Shown: positions 8,591 to 16,959 of the stretch, in pieces
Layout of the letters: each line of letters opens with the position of its first letter
How positions within the stretch are numbered: position 1 is the stretch's first letter
Source of the DNA: Planctomycetota bacterium
GTDB taxonomy: Bacteria; Planctomycetota; UBA1135
DNA: 31,886 bases
Assembly: GCA_003501525.1 (NCBI GenBank)
Contig: DNPI01000017.1
Coordinates: 1 to 31,886 of the forward strand
Reading direction: 5' to 3'
The notes under the pieces: model-generated
Seen by the model: the letters and a program-made list of their open reading frames with translations, nothing else
Databases searched by the model: none
What the model was told of the DNA's origin: nothing
Made by a program: the position numbers and the translations under genes

Positions 8591-9460
8591 ATGGCGGAGC
8601 CCGCAACAACTCTCCCATCCATTCCTTCTCGCCCTGATGATGCTCATAAGGGTGACATGGGTCGAGTTTTTCTTATTGCGGGCTCTCGCGGGATGGCCGG
8701 GGCGGCGGTGTTAGCTGCGGGAGCGGCCCTGCGAGGTGGAGCTGGTTATGCCGTAGTGGGATGCCCGGGAAGTATTGCGCCTGAAATGACCGCCGCTGTG
8801 CCGGAAGCTCTTCTTTGCCTCTGCGGGGATTCCTCCCGCAGTGAGCTTCGCCCAAGTGATGCATCGGTCTTGTTGTCCGAATCTAGGAGCTCACAGTCAC
8901 TTGTTATTGGACCTGGTTTGGGGGATGAATCCTCTGTTGGTGATTTGCTTTTGAATATTATTCCTCCGGAAGGAGGCTCTGCTCCGATGGTTTTGGATGC
9001 TGACGCACTTAATCATCTCGCGCGCGGGGAGAGGCTAATTACACTCACATCAAATGCAATTCTTACGCCACATCCGGGCGAAGCAGCTCGGCTTTTGACT
9101 TGGGATTCGGCGGATGCGGTGCAACAGAACCGGGAAGAGGCTCTGGAGCGATTAGTGGAAAAATTTAGGTCGGTTGTCATCTTAAAGGGGCACCGGACAC
9201 TTGTTGGGGCCCCTTCGCTTGGGACGTGGGTTAATACGACAGGGAATCCTGGAATGGCAACAGCGGGCAGCGGGGATGTCCTTTCCGGCTTGCTCGGTGC
9301 TTTTTTAGCGCGTGGTTTATCGACCTGGGATGCTGCCCGACTGGCGGCTTACTTGCACGGTTTGGCTGGTGATATTGCATCGGGTCGGGTTGGCAAAGAA
9401 TCTCTGTGCGCCTCGGATATCCTTGAAACATTGCCGCAAGCGATTCAGAAGCACCAATGA
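8591..9460 (+). CDS. nnrD: ADP/ATP-dependent NAD(P)H-hydrate dehydratase
   Basis: This enzyme dehydrates damaged NADHX and NADPHX back to NADH and NADPH, using ADP or ATP. The 289-residue protein is the stand-alone C-terminal (YjeF/CARKD) domain: there is no NnrE epimerase half in front, so the epimerase must be encoded elsewhere or be absent. Motifs include KGDMGRVFLIAGSRGMAGA near the start, GPGLG, LDADALN, LTPHPGEAARLL, and the nucleotide/Mg signature NTTGNPGMATAGSGDVLSG. ATG at 8591 puts the conserved 'HKGDMG' near residue 20, as usual. A GTG at 8573 sits only two bases after a GGGAG and is less likely. The stop overlaps the next start as ATGA at 9457-9460. Confidence 0.92.
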   Translation: MAEPATTLPSIPSRPDDAHKGDMGRVFLIAGSRGMAGAAVLAAGAALRGGAGYAVVGCPGSIAPEMTAAVPEALLCLCGDSSRSELRPSDASVLLSESRSSQSLVIGPGLGDESSVGDLLLNIIPPEGGSAPMVLDADALNHLARGERLITLTSNAILTPHPGEAARLLTWDSADAVQQNREEALERLVEKFRSVVILKGHRTLVGAPSLGTWVNTTGNPGMATAGSGDVLSGLLGAFLARGLSTWDAARLAAYLHGLAGDIASGRVGKESLCASDILETLPQAIQKHQ

Positions 9461-11976
9461 TTCTTCTGCTAACGACAGCCTGCTTCCTCGTCCCGATTCA
9501 AACGGGGAAAGAGCGAGGGCTCCTCCCTGTCGGCACTAATCGCCAGCTTCGTCCTGGCTTAGAGAGGGCATTGGAGGCGGCAGAATTTGGGCTACCCGCA
9601 GGAGAAACGTTGGAGTCTTTGCTGAGGTCTACTCGGAATCCTGATGATGGTTGGGAGAAAGCTCTGCTTGGCTCTTCGGTCCTTGCCCCTGCGATTCTTC
9701 TGGGCGATATCTTGGTTGCGGAAGGCACTAAGGAGAAAGGGTTTAATCTCGCGATTAAAGGTCTATTGGCCAATCCAGGGAAACCCGGCGCTGACATCCT
9801 TTTTGCTCGCATTGTTCCTTGGATTGACTTCGCGAGGGCAAGCGAGTTGGTTGATCGGCTATTGAACGAAGATTTTGTTGGGCGAGATGCTGCGCTAGCT
9901 TTGCTCCAGAACGGAGCGTTCCCGGATGTGATGCCGGCTGTTGAGCGATTTTTGTTAAGCAACCGCGGAAATTTCGGGAGCCCTCAGGTCCGGAGCCGAA
10001 TCCTTTCCAAATATATTTTTTGGAAAGGAGCCGAGGCTTTGGAGGCTTTGGCGCCTATCTTGCAGGGAGATCGAGCTGACGATTTTGTCTACGCATTTTT
10101 AAAGGCTTGGTCGCCTATGGCTGGGCCAGAGCACCTAGGGATAATTTGGGGAATTTCGAACAGTCGGAATTCTTCGACTGCTTTAGCCGCTTTGACCATC
10201 CTTGCTCGACTGGAGAGCGATGCCGATGCCCGGGGGGAGATTTTTGAAAAGGCTCTCAATTTCCCAGAAAGGAATAGAGACACCATTTTGGATGGCATGA
10301 TTCGCCCGTTTCCCGATCGCGTACTAGAAGAGAAGCTGACTGCGCTACTTGATTCAGACGGGGATGATTTGCGGGATATTGCGCGGCGCTTGCTACCGAT
10401 TGTTTCTGGCCCGGAAAAATCGTTTTATGAGTTTAAGTCAAGGGTGCGAGACGATTTGCCGCTGGCCCGGCAAGCGGGGTGGATGTTGGACTTTTCCCGT
10501 TTAGATTGGTTGCCGGCCCAAGAAATGGCGGCGAAATGGTTTGCTCATGGTGGGTGGGGAATGGGCACAACAGGTATGGCGGTTGCTCGCTCCTTAGGGC
10601 GCTCTTCTGCCATTGACGATTGGTTAGGAGTAATCCTGAAGAATGGGGATATTCCTGAAGCGATTTCTTTTCCGTTGGCAGTGGCCAGAGCCCCACATTC
10701 CCATGAAGCTCGTGCTTTTCTGCGTCAATATTTAGATAGGGCAACTCCTTTTCGCCAAGAGCAAATATTGAGAGGACTTTCTAGTGCAGAGCCTGACGAA
10801 GATCTGGGGGTTTTTGTTTTGGTCGCACGGGAAAATAGATTTGATTCAATTGCGCGTGTAGTGGCTTTCAAAGTTCTTGCCAATTACCCGGCAGGGTCCG
10901 CTTTTTTGGTTCAATTGCTCGATAAGGCGCCCCACGATTACCAAGTGTTAGAAGGTTTGGTGCGTGTGTTGGTTAGCCATCGTGATGCTGAGATTCGTCA
11001 GGCGGGGGTTTCTGCTGTCAGTCGACTTAGCCTTGAAGAGGAAGAGTCTTTGTCCCTCCAGCTCGCCATTCTTGAAGAACAAGCTCGTTTCCCCCGGAGT
11101 TTGGAAAAGCTAAATCTTGCAGAGTCTTTGGCTTCGTTGCTGGTTGCAGAGGTCCCTCCTTCGCTTATGGACTCTGTTGATCTTCCGAATCCTCGGCGCT
11201 TATTAATGGAGGAGCCTTTAGTTCTCCAAACAGCCCTTGCTCTTTCATCTTGCTTAGAGGAATATCCCGAAACATTGCCTGAGGTTATTTCAGAGATTCC
11301 CATTCAGGATGTACCACTTGCTCGCTTAATTGCTATTTGTCCTTTGCTGGCGGAATCCGGGACTCCCCTTCCGGTGGCACAGTGGATGGAATCAGCGGCC
11401 TTACGGGTAAGCCTCTCTCTTCGCAATAGGATTAGAGCGCTAGCCGCTTGGGCTCATATATCGAGCCTTCAGGGGGAAAACGCCCACCACGCACGCAGTC
11501 TTGAGCATCTCCTGGCCGTACCGGTGGAAATCAAAAGGTGGCAATCCGATTTGGCATATGGCCTGCGGCAATCAGGGGTCAGGGGATGGGTGCTCCCGAT
11601 TGACAGACTTTCAGAACGAAGCTTGCTTGTTCGAGCCCGCGGGCTTTTGGGGCAGTTTCGTCTTGAGGCGCTTCGCGGTCTCCTCGGTCCTCCGGCGGCT
11701 TCTTTTGAGACGTTGCTGGAGGCCTCTGAATTAGCACTCGAATGCGTTGGCGGAGATGTTTTGGCATTCTCTTTGGGCCGCAAGGCGGCGGGGATTAATC
11801 CCACAGATTCGAGAGGATGGTTGGCAGGCGGCTTAGCGGCAGCGAAAGCGGGTAAATTAGATGAAGCAAATTTTTACCTTTTGCGTGTTCAGTGGACAGC
11901 TTTACCTGGGAGCCCTGATTCCGTGCGAGCCCTTGAGGCCCTCACCGCGTTAGGATTTAAACCATCTGAGTTCTAA
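9457..11976 (+). CDS. HEAT-like helical repeat protein, function unknown
   Basis: I do not recognise a specific family. The 839-residue product starts with a short hydrophobic stretch (MILLLTTACFLV). This could be a weak signal peptide or lipoprotein signal (Cys9), but it lacks the usual positive residues. Most of the protein consists of Leu/Ala-rich helical pairs with conserved Asp and Arg, e.g. 'VGRDAALALLQNGAFPDVMPAVERFLL' spacing around residues 145-170 and 'DAEIRQAGVSAVSRL' near 510. These are typical of HEAT-like alpha-solenoids used for protein interaction. The last 70 residues look TPR-like ('AGINPTDSRGWLAGGLAAAKAGKLDEANFYLL'). No catalytic motif is seen. It begins with an ATGA overlap on nnrD and ends 15 bases before the YdjY gene, so it heads or joins an operon with the next two genes. 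Confidence 0.65.
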   Translation: MILLLTTACFLVPIQTGKERGLLPVGTNRQLRPGLERALEAAEFGLPAGETLESLLRSTRNPDDGWEKALLGSSVLAPAILLGDILVAEGTKEKGFNLAIKGLLANPGKPGADILFARIVPWIDFARASELVDRLLNEDFVGRDAALALLQNGAFPDVMPAVERFLLSNRGNFGSPQVRSRILSKYIFWKGAEALEALAPILQGDRADDFVYAFLKAWSPMAGPEHLGIIWGISNSRNSSTALAALTILARLESDADARGEIFEKALNFPERNRDTILDGMIRPFPDRVLEEKLTALLDSDGDDLRDIARRLLPIVSGPEKSFYEFKSRVRDDLPLARQAGWMLDFSRLDWLPAQEMAAKWFAHGGWGMGTTGMAVARSLGRSSAIDDWLGVILKNGDIPEAISFPLAVARAPHSHEARAFLRQYLDRATPFRQEQILRGLSSAEPDEDLGVFVLVARENRFDSIARVVAFKVLANYPAGSAFLVQLLDKAPHDYQVLEGLVRVLVSHRDAEIRQAGVSAVSRLSLEEEESLSLQLAILEEQARFPRSLEKLNLAESLASLLVAEVPPSLMDSVDLPNPRRLLMEEPLVLQTALALSSCLEEYPETLPEVISEIPIQDVPLARLIAICPLLAESGTPLPVAQWMESAALRVSLSLRNRIRALAAWAHISSLQGENAHHARSLEHLLAVPVEIKRWQSDLAYGLRQSGVRGWVLPIDRLSERSLLVRARGLLGQFRLEALRGLLGPPAASFETLLEASELALECVGGDVLAFSLGRKAAGINPTDSRGWLAGGLAAAKAGKLDEANFYLLRVQWTALPGSPDSVRALEALTALGFKPSEF

Positions 11977-11991
11977 AACGTTTTATTTGTA

Positions 11992-12753
11992 ATGATTCTT
12001 TCTGCTTTAGCTGCGCTAACTTTTATTTTTTCTCCTCAGCACGAGGAGGAAAATGCAAAAGAGGCTTCCTTGATATCTGAGCTTGCGGGCAAAGGGGTCC
12101 ATTTAAACATGCAGGAAGGTTGGATTGAGTTGTCTGCAACTATTTGTCAGCGCTCTGACCCACTTGAATACTTGATTATTAACCTTCCCCGGGGCAAGGA
12201 TCATGAAGCCCTTTTTGCTTGCGAGGGTGTTGATGCGCAATCTCTTAATACGGCGATGCTCCTTCTCGGGGTGGAAGCGGGTAGTAACGGGAAGTTTGAG
12301 GAGTTAGAGAAGCCACCTTCTCGCGAAGATCTAGAAGCTGGTAAACCGGCTCACCGGGTAATCCCGGCTTCCGGTGATGGCTTTTATATTCAAGCCTCTT
12401 GGCAGGTAAAAAATTCTGTCGGTGAGATGGAAACGCATTTCTATCGCGCGGAAGATTTGGTCTTGAATCTGCGTGATCAACGCGCTTACCACAGAGGCAA
12501 GTTTATTTATCTCGGTTCGCGCTTTATTAAGCCGCACCGAGACGCTCGCGAAATGTTTGCTGCGGATGCAGAAGGCAATTACGTAAGCCTTTGTTACTTT
12601 GTTCCGGCAAATCATTTATTGACGGGGAATGACCCGAATGCTGACGACCAATATCTTTGGTATCCGAACATTTATCTTCTCCCGGATCTTGGCCATCCGG
12701 TTCGACTATTTTTCTCTCGTCAACCGCTTAGCGCACCCCCTCCTTCGGAATGA
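11992..12753 (+). CDS. YdjY-domain secreted protein
   Basis: A 253-residue protein with an N-terminal hydrophobic segment (residues 1-14) consistent with export. Residues of about 35-100 match the YdjY domain: 'WIELSATICQR' followed by 'EYLIINLPRGKDHEALFACEGVDAQSLNTAMLLLG'. YdjY domains are common in Planctomycetota, and their biochemical role is unknown. A second, less recognisable half follows ('GFYIQASWQVKN...') ending with a Pro/Ser tail. The stop overlaps the next start as ATGA, which implies coupling with the unknown membrane protein. Together with the upstream helical repeat gene this suggests an envelope-associated module. The family assignment is by pattern memory, and the function should be treated as unknown. 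Confidence 0.78.
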   Translation: MILSALAALTFIFSPQHEEENAKEASLISELAGKGVHLNMQEGWIELSATICQRSDPLEYLIINLPRGKDHEALFACEGVDAQSLNTAMLLLGVEAGSNGKFEELEKPPSREDLEAGKPAHRVIPASGDGFYIQASWQVKNSVGEMETHFYRAEDLVLNLRDQRAYHRGKFIYLGSRFIKPHRDAREMFAADAEGNYVSLCYFVPANHLLTGNDPNADDQYLWYPNIYLLPDLGHPVRLFFSRQPLSAPPPSE

Positions 12754-13412
12754 GCTTGAGCATTAATCGTTCTTTGGTTAGACGTCGGCAGATTTGGCGT
12801 TTTTGTCAGTGTGCAGGGTTTTCGGCTTTCGGCGCCGTTCTCCTTGGTGTCCCCGCTTGGTCAGCGGGCCTGCCTTGGGGGCCTCCCGCAAGTCTTGGTG
12901 GTGTTTTAGCGTTTTTGTTGTTTCTTCTTGAGCGCCCCGCCTCCTCTTCGCTTCAAGAATCTATTGATCCGGCCTCTGACCCCTCAGGGGTTCTAAGAGC
13001 GGCGCTTTCTGTGAATGCTGGGCATCCCTATGAACGAAGACTTGAAGCCAGTGCATTGGGCATTAAGCCGCGCTTTCTCCCTGTCGCAGGGCTCGAGCCC
13101 TTAGCGATAGCTTCTGCCCTTTTCGTTTTAATCGGGTTGTGGATTAATGCTGGCGCAGCAAGCCCTTCACCGAATTCTTTAGTCTCAAGCTCGCCTCAGA
13201 TTGGTGATCTTAACTCTGACGAGAGAGGTGGGGTGTCCATTCCTGTGGATGAGGTTGATTTAGCTGCAGTGCCTCCGACTTCGTTTGAGCAAGGCCGCGA
13301 TTGGAAGGAGGCCGCTGTTGACGATTCGCAATCAAATATTCTTTTGCCTGGCCGAAACTTGGGGTTGCACCGGGCCGCTGTTGAACGTTATTGGAGGTTA
13401 AAAGGGGAGTAG
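12750..13412 (+). CDS. Uncharacterised membrane protein
   Basis: Not recognised. The 220-residue product has a basic N-terminus (RRRQIWR near residues 9-16) and three predicted hydrophobic segments: about 20-35, 44-60 and 113-132. Between them lies a Ser/Pro and acidic linker (residues 60-85). After the third segment is a soluble tail rich in Ser, Asp and Glu that ends 'HRAAVERYWRLKGE'. The pattern suggests an inner-membrane protein with a periplasmic or cytoplasmic tail, possibly a scaffold. It overlaps the YdjY gene by 4 bases (ATGA) and is followed after only two bases by the inositol-phosphate synthase, whose ribosome-binding site (AGGGGAG) lies within its last codons. No enzymatic motif is seen. 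Confidence 0.65.
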   Translation: MSLSINRSLVRRRQIWRFCQCAGFSAFGAVLLGVPAWSAGLPWGPPASLGGVLAFLLFLLERPASSSLQESIDPASDPSGVLRAALSVNAGHPYERRLEASALGIKPRFLPVAGLEPLAIASALFVLIGLWINAGAASPSPNSLVSSSPQIGDLNSDERGGVSIPVDEVDLAAVPPTSFEQGRDWKEAAVDDSQSNILLPGRNLGLHRAAVERYWRLKGE

Positions 13413-13414
13413 TT

Positions 13415-14602
13415 ATGAGCGGCCCAGTGCGCACAGGACTTGTTTTAGTAGGAGCCCGTGGTTCCGTTGCTTCCACAGTTATTCATGGCTTAGAGGCTTT
13501 GCGCAGTGGAACACCTCCCCTTGGTTTAGTAACGGAATTGCCAGATTTTTCGTCTACCCCATGGGTTGATCTTGCAGATATACATGCAGTTGGTTGGGAC
13601 ATCGCTGGTGATTCTCATCGCACAGCTGAAGATCTTCGGCGAACAGGTGTTTTGCCAGCTGATTTAGTAGAGCTTGGAGCGTCTCTGCGCGATCGGCTGG
13701 AGCTGAATATAGCGCCGGGTATTCCTGAGCCGGAAGATGCCGGAATTGCTGATTCTTCTGCTCGCGATCGACTAGAGCTCCCTTCCGTGGAAATCATCGA
13801 GGCATTGCGGGGGGACCTTCGGTCTTGGCGCGAAAGAGAGGGGTTTCAGAGAATGGTAGTGGTCAATTTGGCTACTGCTGAGAGGCAGCGGGAATTGCCC
13901 CCCGGGTGGGATGAGCTTGAGGCGAATCCATTGGAGCTTGTTGTTTCTGCCCCAGCAGATTTCCCTCGGTCACTGCTCTATGGGATTGCGGCGGTCGCCG
14001 AAGGCCTGCCTTTTATTAATTTCACACCGGCGATGAGCACTGATGTGCCGGCTTTCTCTGGGTGGGCAGATCGCAGCGGCGTGCCTCTGCTGGGGAATGA
14101 TGGGAAGACGGGGGAAACTCTAATGAAATCGGCCTTAGCGCCAATGTTTCGGGACAGAGCCCTTCGAGTCCTTGCTTGGGAAGGCTACAACATGCTTGGG
14201 AATCGTGATGGCGCAGCCCTGGAAGACCCTTCTCGGAAATCCCGGAAAGTTGCCAACAAGGACGGTGTCCTGCAAGGAATATTAGGGAGTGAAGAAACCC
14301 ATTCGGGGGTTAGTATCGATTTTGTCCCGTCTCTGCATGATTGGAAGACAGCGATGGATTTCATTCATTTCGAAGGTTTCTTGGGTGCAAAGATGCAGTT
14401 GCAGTTTACTTGGCAGGGTAGTGATAGTGCCCTAGCTGCACCTTTGATTCTTGATTTGGCCCGGATTGCTCTTCTAGCTTCTGAGCGTGGCGAAAGTGGT
14501 CCGCTTCGTGCTGCAGCTCCATTTTTCAAAAACCCGGCGGGTACCGACGAGCACGATTTGCATCGGCAAATGTCTGAATTTCGGGCCTGGGTGAGGCGCT
14601 AA
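13415..14602 (+). CDS. ino1: Myo-inositol-1-phosphate synthase
   Basis: This enzyme converts glucose-6-phosphate to 1L-myo-inositol-1-phosphate with NAD as internal redox cofactor, the committed step of inositol synthesis. The 395-residue protein has an N-terminal NAD-binding loop (TGLVLVGARGS), 'INFTPAMSTDVPAF', the hallmark 'NDGKTGETLMKS' motif, and 'SIDFVPSLHDWKTAMDFIHFEGFLG', all characteristic. Start ATG at 13415 is preceded by an AGGGGAG ribosome site; the alternative ATG at 13391 lies within the upstream gene. The size is close to other bacterial enzymes. Its product could feed phosphatidylinositol lipids or solutes; the PlsC and acyl-CoA ligase genes some 4 kb downstream do not prove a link. 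It is coupled (two-base gap) to an unknown membrane protein. Confidence 0.93.
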   Translation: MSGPVRTGLVLVGARGSVASTVIHGLEALRSGTPPLGLVTELPDFSSTPWVDLADIHAVGWDIAGDSHRTAEDLRRTGVLPADLVELGASLRDRLELNIAPGIPEPEDAGIADSSARDRLELPSVEIIEALRGDLRSWREREGFQRMVVVNLATAERQRELPPGWDELEANPLELVVSAPADFPRSLLYGIAAVAEGLPFINFTPAMSTDVPAFSGWADRSGVPLLGNDGKTGETLMKSALAPMFRDRALRVLAWEGYNMLGNRDGAALEDPSRKSRKVANKDGVLQGILGSEETHSGVSIDFVPSLHDWKTAMDFIHFEGFLGAKMQLQFTWQGSDSALAAPLILDLARIALLASERGESGPLRAAAPFFKNPAGTDEHDLHRQMSEFRAWVRR

Positions 14603-14608
14603 GCCTCC

Positions 14609-15661
14609 ATGAATCTCGAGGCGCTGGATTTCCCCCTTCCGGATGACCGGGTAGCTACCCACCCCCCTGACCAGCGGGAAGACGCGAAACTCCTTGTCGC
14701 TCGACCCGGCATCGATGAGATGGCACACCTTTGCTTTCAGGATTTCCCAGATATTTTGCGTTCGACCGATGTGCTTGTCTTTAACAATAGTCGCGTCCTT
14801 CCGGCTAGATTTGTTGCTCGGAAATCTACAGGCGGAAAAGTGGAAGGGCTCTGGTTAGCTGAAAGAAGTCCTGAAGAGGGAGAGTGTCTTCTAATTGGCA
14901 ATCGGCTCAAAGTGGGTCAAACGTTCGAAACGGAAAGTGGAGCACTAAAAATTCAGGAGGAGCGCCAAGGGGGCCGTTGGATTGTGAAGAGCCCAGAAGG
15001 ACTTTCTTGGCGAGATTTTCTCTATTTATCAGGCAGCCCGCCTCTGCCTCCTTATATACGGTCCCGGCGCCGGGCACTTGGGCTGCCGGAGGAGAGCCCT
15101 GAAGATACGGATCGATACCAAACAATATGGGCGGATAAGGGGGAATCTGTTGCTGCACCTACGGCAAGCCTCCATTTTGACACTGGCGTCATTGCCGCCC
15201 TTGCGGAGAAAAACATTGCCTCTGCTCAACTTACCCTCGAAATTGGGCCAGGGACTTTTTACCCCGTGACAAGCCGGAAGGTGCAGGATCATACGATGCA
15301 CGCCGAGCGGTATGAGGTTTCATTGGAAGTTAGAGAATTGCTCGCTGAGACGAAGGGCAGCGGCGGGCGAGTTGTTGCAATTGGGACGACAGTGGCTCGA
15401 GTTTTAGAAACTATTGCCGATGGTGGCCCCCTCAAGGGGGAAACGGATTTGTTTATTCTGCCCGGGCATGAGTTCAAAGGTGTAGATGCTCTGTTAACTA
15501 ATTTCCATACCCCGCGTTCCACACTTCTTGGCCTTGTTGGGGCATTTGCCCAGCATTTAGGGGCGGTCGAAGGCCTTGATTGGGTTAAATCTTGCTACGG
15601 GCATGCAATCGAAAAGGAGTACCGTTTCTTCTCTTACGGGGATTGCTCTTTTTGGGAGTGA
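14609..15661 (+). CDS. queA: tRNA preQ1 ribosyltransferase-isomerase (QueA)
   Basis: QueA transfers and isomerises the ribose of S-adenosylmethionine to preQ1-tRNA, forming epoxyqueuosine in tRNA anticodons. At 350 residues it has normal length. Characteristic sequences are the N-terminal 'DFPLPDDRVATHPPDQREDAKLLV', 'VLVFNNSRVLPARF', 'SPPLPPYIRSRR', 'DTDRYQTIWADKGESVAAPTASLHF' and 'LTLEIGPGTFYPV', ending with 'FHTPRSTLLGLVGAFA' and 'EKEYRFFSYGDC'. It lies six bases after the inositol synthase, so the two may share a transcript without functional relationship. Its last 28 bases overlap the 3' end of the convergent MFS gene (15634-15661). Other queuosine genes are not visible in this window. 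Confidence 0.97.
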   Translation: MNLEALDFPLPDDRVATHPPDQREDAKLLVARPGIDEMAHLCFQDFPDILRSTDVLVFNNSRVLPARFVARKSTGGKVEGLWLAERSPEEGECLLIGNRLKVGQTFETESGALKIQEERQGGRWIVKSPEGLSWRDFLYLSGSPPLPPYIRSRRRALGLPEESPEDTDRYQTIWADKGESVAAPTASLHFDTGVIAALAEKNIASAQLTLEIGPGTFYPVTSRKVQDHTMHAERYEVSLEVRELLAETKGSGGRVVAIGTTVARVLETIADGGPLKGETDLFILPGHEFKGVDALLTNFHTPRSTLLGLVGAFAQHLGAVEGLDWVKSCYGHAIEKEYRFFSYGDCSFWE

Positions 15662-16959
15662 AGTGTGGCTGTATTAGGTCGAGGCAAGGCAAGCGATAGC
15701 CCCAAGGGCAAAGCAAGAAAAGTCGCACCGGAGAAGAAAGGGCTTCCACTGCCCCATTTCCAATAAAGCAACGCTCCCAACACAGGTCCTGTTGCGCGGG
15801 CGAGTGAACCCATTGATCGAAATGCCCCAAGGGCAAGGCCTTGGTTCTCGACTGGTGCGTAAAGTGATGCCAAGGCGGAAAAACATGGCATTGCGAAAGC
15901 GCTGCCCACTGCCATAAAAATTAATCCAGCGTATAGCGCAGTAGCGGTTTCTGCACCGGCAATAAACAGGAAACCAGGAATAGTGAGCAAAAGCCCTGCT
16001 TGGGCCAGAAATCGTTCACCTACCTTTGGCGCAATCTTCCTTACAAGGCCTCCTTGGACAAGGGCGATAACGAGTCCTACGGCGACGAACATCCAGGCCA
16101 AATCAGTTCTGCTGAATTCGAGCCTCTCGACGGCTAAAAATGTTAGTGTGAATTCGGCCCCAGCGAAGGCAAGGAGATAAAGGAAATAAACCAAGTTGAC
16201 ACGCTGTAGGCCTAGGACTTTTAGAGTTCTCAACCGAGCGAAGGGATTGAAAGATGAATGCTTCTTGGGTTCATGTGTGTCACGTGGGCAGGTTTCGGGA
16301 AAACGGAAGATTGCCCAAGTGAGGTTGATGAGCGCTAACAAGAAAGAGGCAAGCGCGGCAAAAGAAAAAGGATTTAGGGCAAGGTGTTTTGGAACGGCAT
16401 CTCCTATGGGATTAATTAGCGGCACCGCTCCTCCTAGTGCGGGTCCGCAGATGAAGCCAAGTCCGATGGCCATTCCAACAATTCCCATTCCACCCGCTCG
16501 TTCATCCTTAGGCGTCGAATCAGCGACGGCCGCGGAAGCCACTGAGATGTTTCCGGCCATGGCGCCGCCTAGGATTCGTGCCACCACAAGGGTTAAGAAA
16601 GTTCCGGAGAAACTCCAAAGTAAGCAGGCCGCAGCTGTCCCCGTGAGGGTTAGAAGGAGAACAGGTCTTCTTCCCCAGCGATCAGATAGATTTCCCCAAA
16701 GTGCTGATGAGAGGAATTGCAGTAGGCCGTATATAGAACCGAGTATCCCCCCAAAAAGAGTAATGGTTGCATTCCTATCTCCTCCAGAAAATTGATCCAG
16801 GTTGAATGCCAACCTTCCCACGATGCTGTTTTGCCCTTCTAGTCCCACATAATGGTCAAGCATTGAAGGGAAAAGCGGGAAAATTACCGAAAACCCAACT
16901 ATGTCGAGGAAAACAGTTAGAAAGACAATCCCTAAAACGCTTTTTCTGCTTGCCTTCAT
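15634..16959 (-). CDS. MFS exporter, TetA-like
   Basis: A 441-residue major facilitator superfamily protein with about 12 hydrophobic helices. The N-terminus (VFLTVFLDIVGFSVIFPLFP) and the loop 2-3 motif A 'GNLSDRWGRRPVLLLTLTG' match the DHA1 drug:H+ antiporter group that includes TetA. The true substrate cannot be predicted; TetA-like homologues are very common in bacteria without any resistance. It is transcribed after the GGQ release-factor-like gene with an ATGA overlap (16956-16959), so their translation is coupled. The 3' end overlaps queA by 28 bases on the opposite strand. An extra-cytoplasmic loop of about 45 residues (residues 30-50) between helices 1 and 2 is somewhat longer than in TetA. 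It sits in the inner membrane. Confidence 0.88.
   Translation of the reverse strand: MKASRKSVLGIVFLTVFLDIVGFSVIFPLFPSMLDHYVGLEGQNSIVGRLAFNLDQFSGGDRNATITLFGGILGSIYGLLQFLSSALWGNLSDRWGRRPVLLLTLTGTAAACLLWSFSGTFLTLVVARILGGAMAGNISVASAAVADSTPKDERAGGMGIVGMAIGLGFICGPALGGAVPLINPIGDAVPKHLALNPFSFAALASFLLALINLTWAIFRFPETCPRDTHEPKKHSSFNPFARLRTLKVLGLQRVNLVYFLYLLAFAGAEFTLTFLAVERLEFSRTDLAWMFVAVGLVIALVQGGLVRKIAPKVGERFLAQAGLLLTIPGFLFIAGAETATALYAGLIFMAVGSAFAMPCFSALASLYAPVENQGLALGAFRSMGSLARATGPVLGALLYWKWGSGSPFFSGATFLALPLGLSLALPRPNTATLHSQKEQSP

Noticed and set aside
16196..16795. Plus-strand frame of 199 codons
   Set aside because: Antisense to the MFS gene; long only because of codon composition, with no domain-like sequence.
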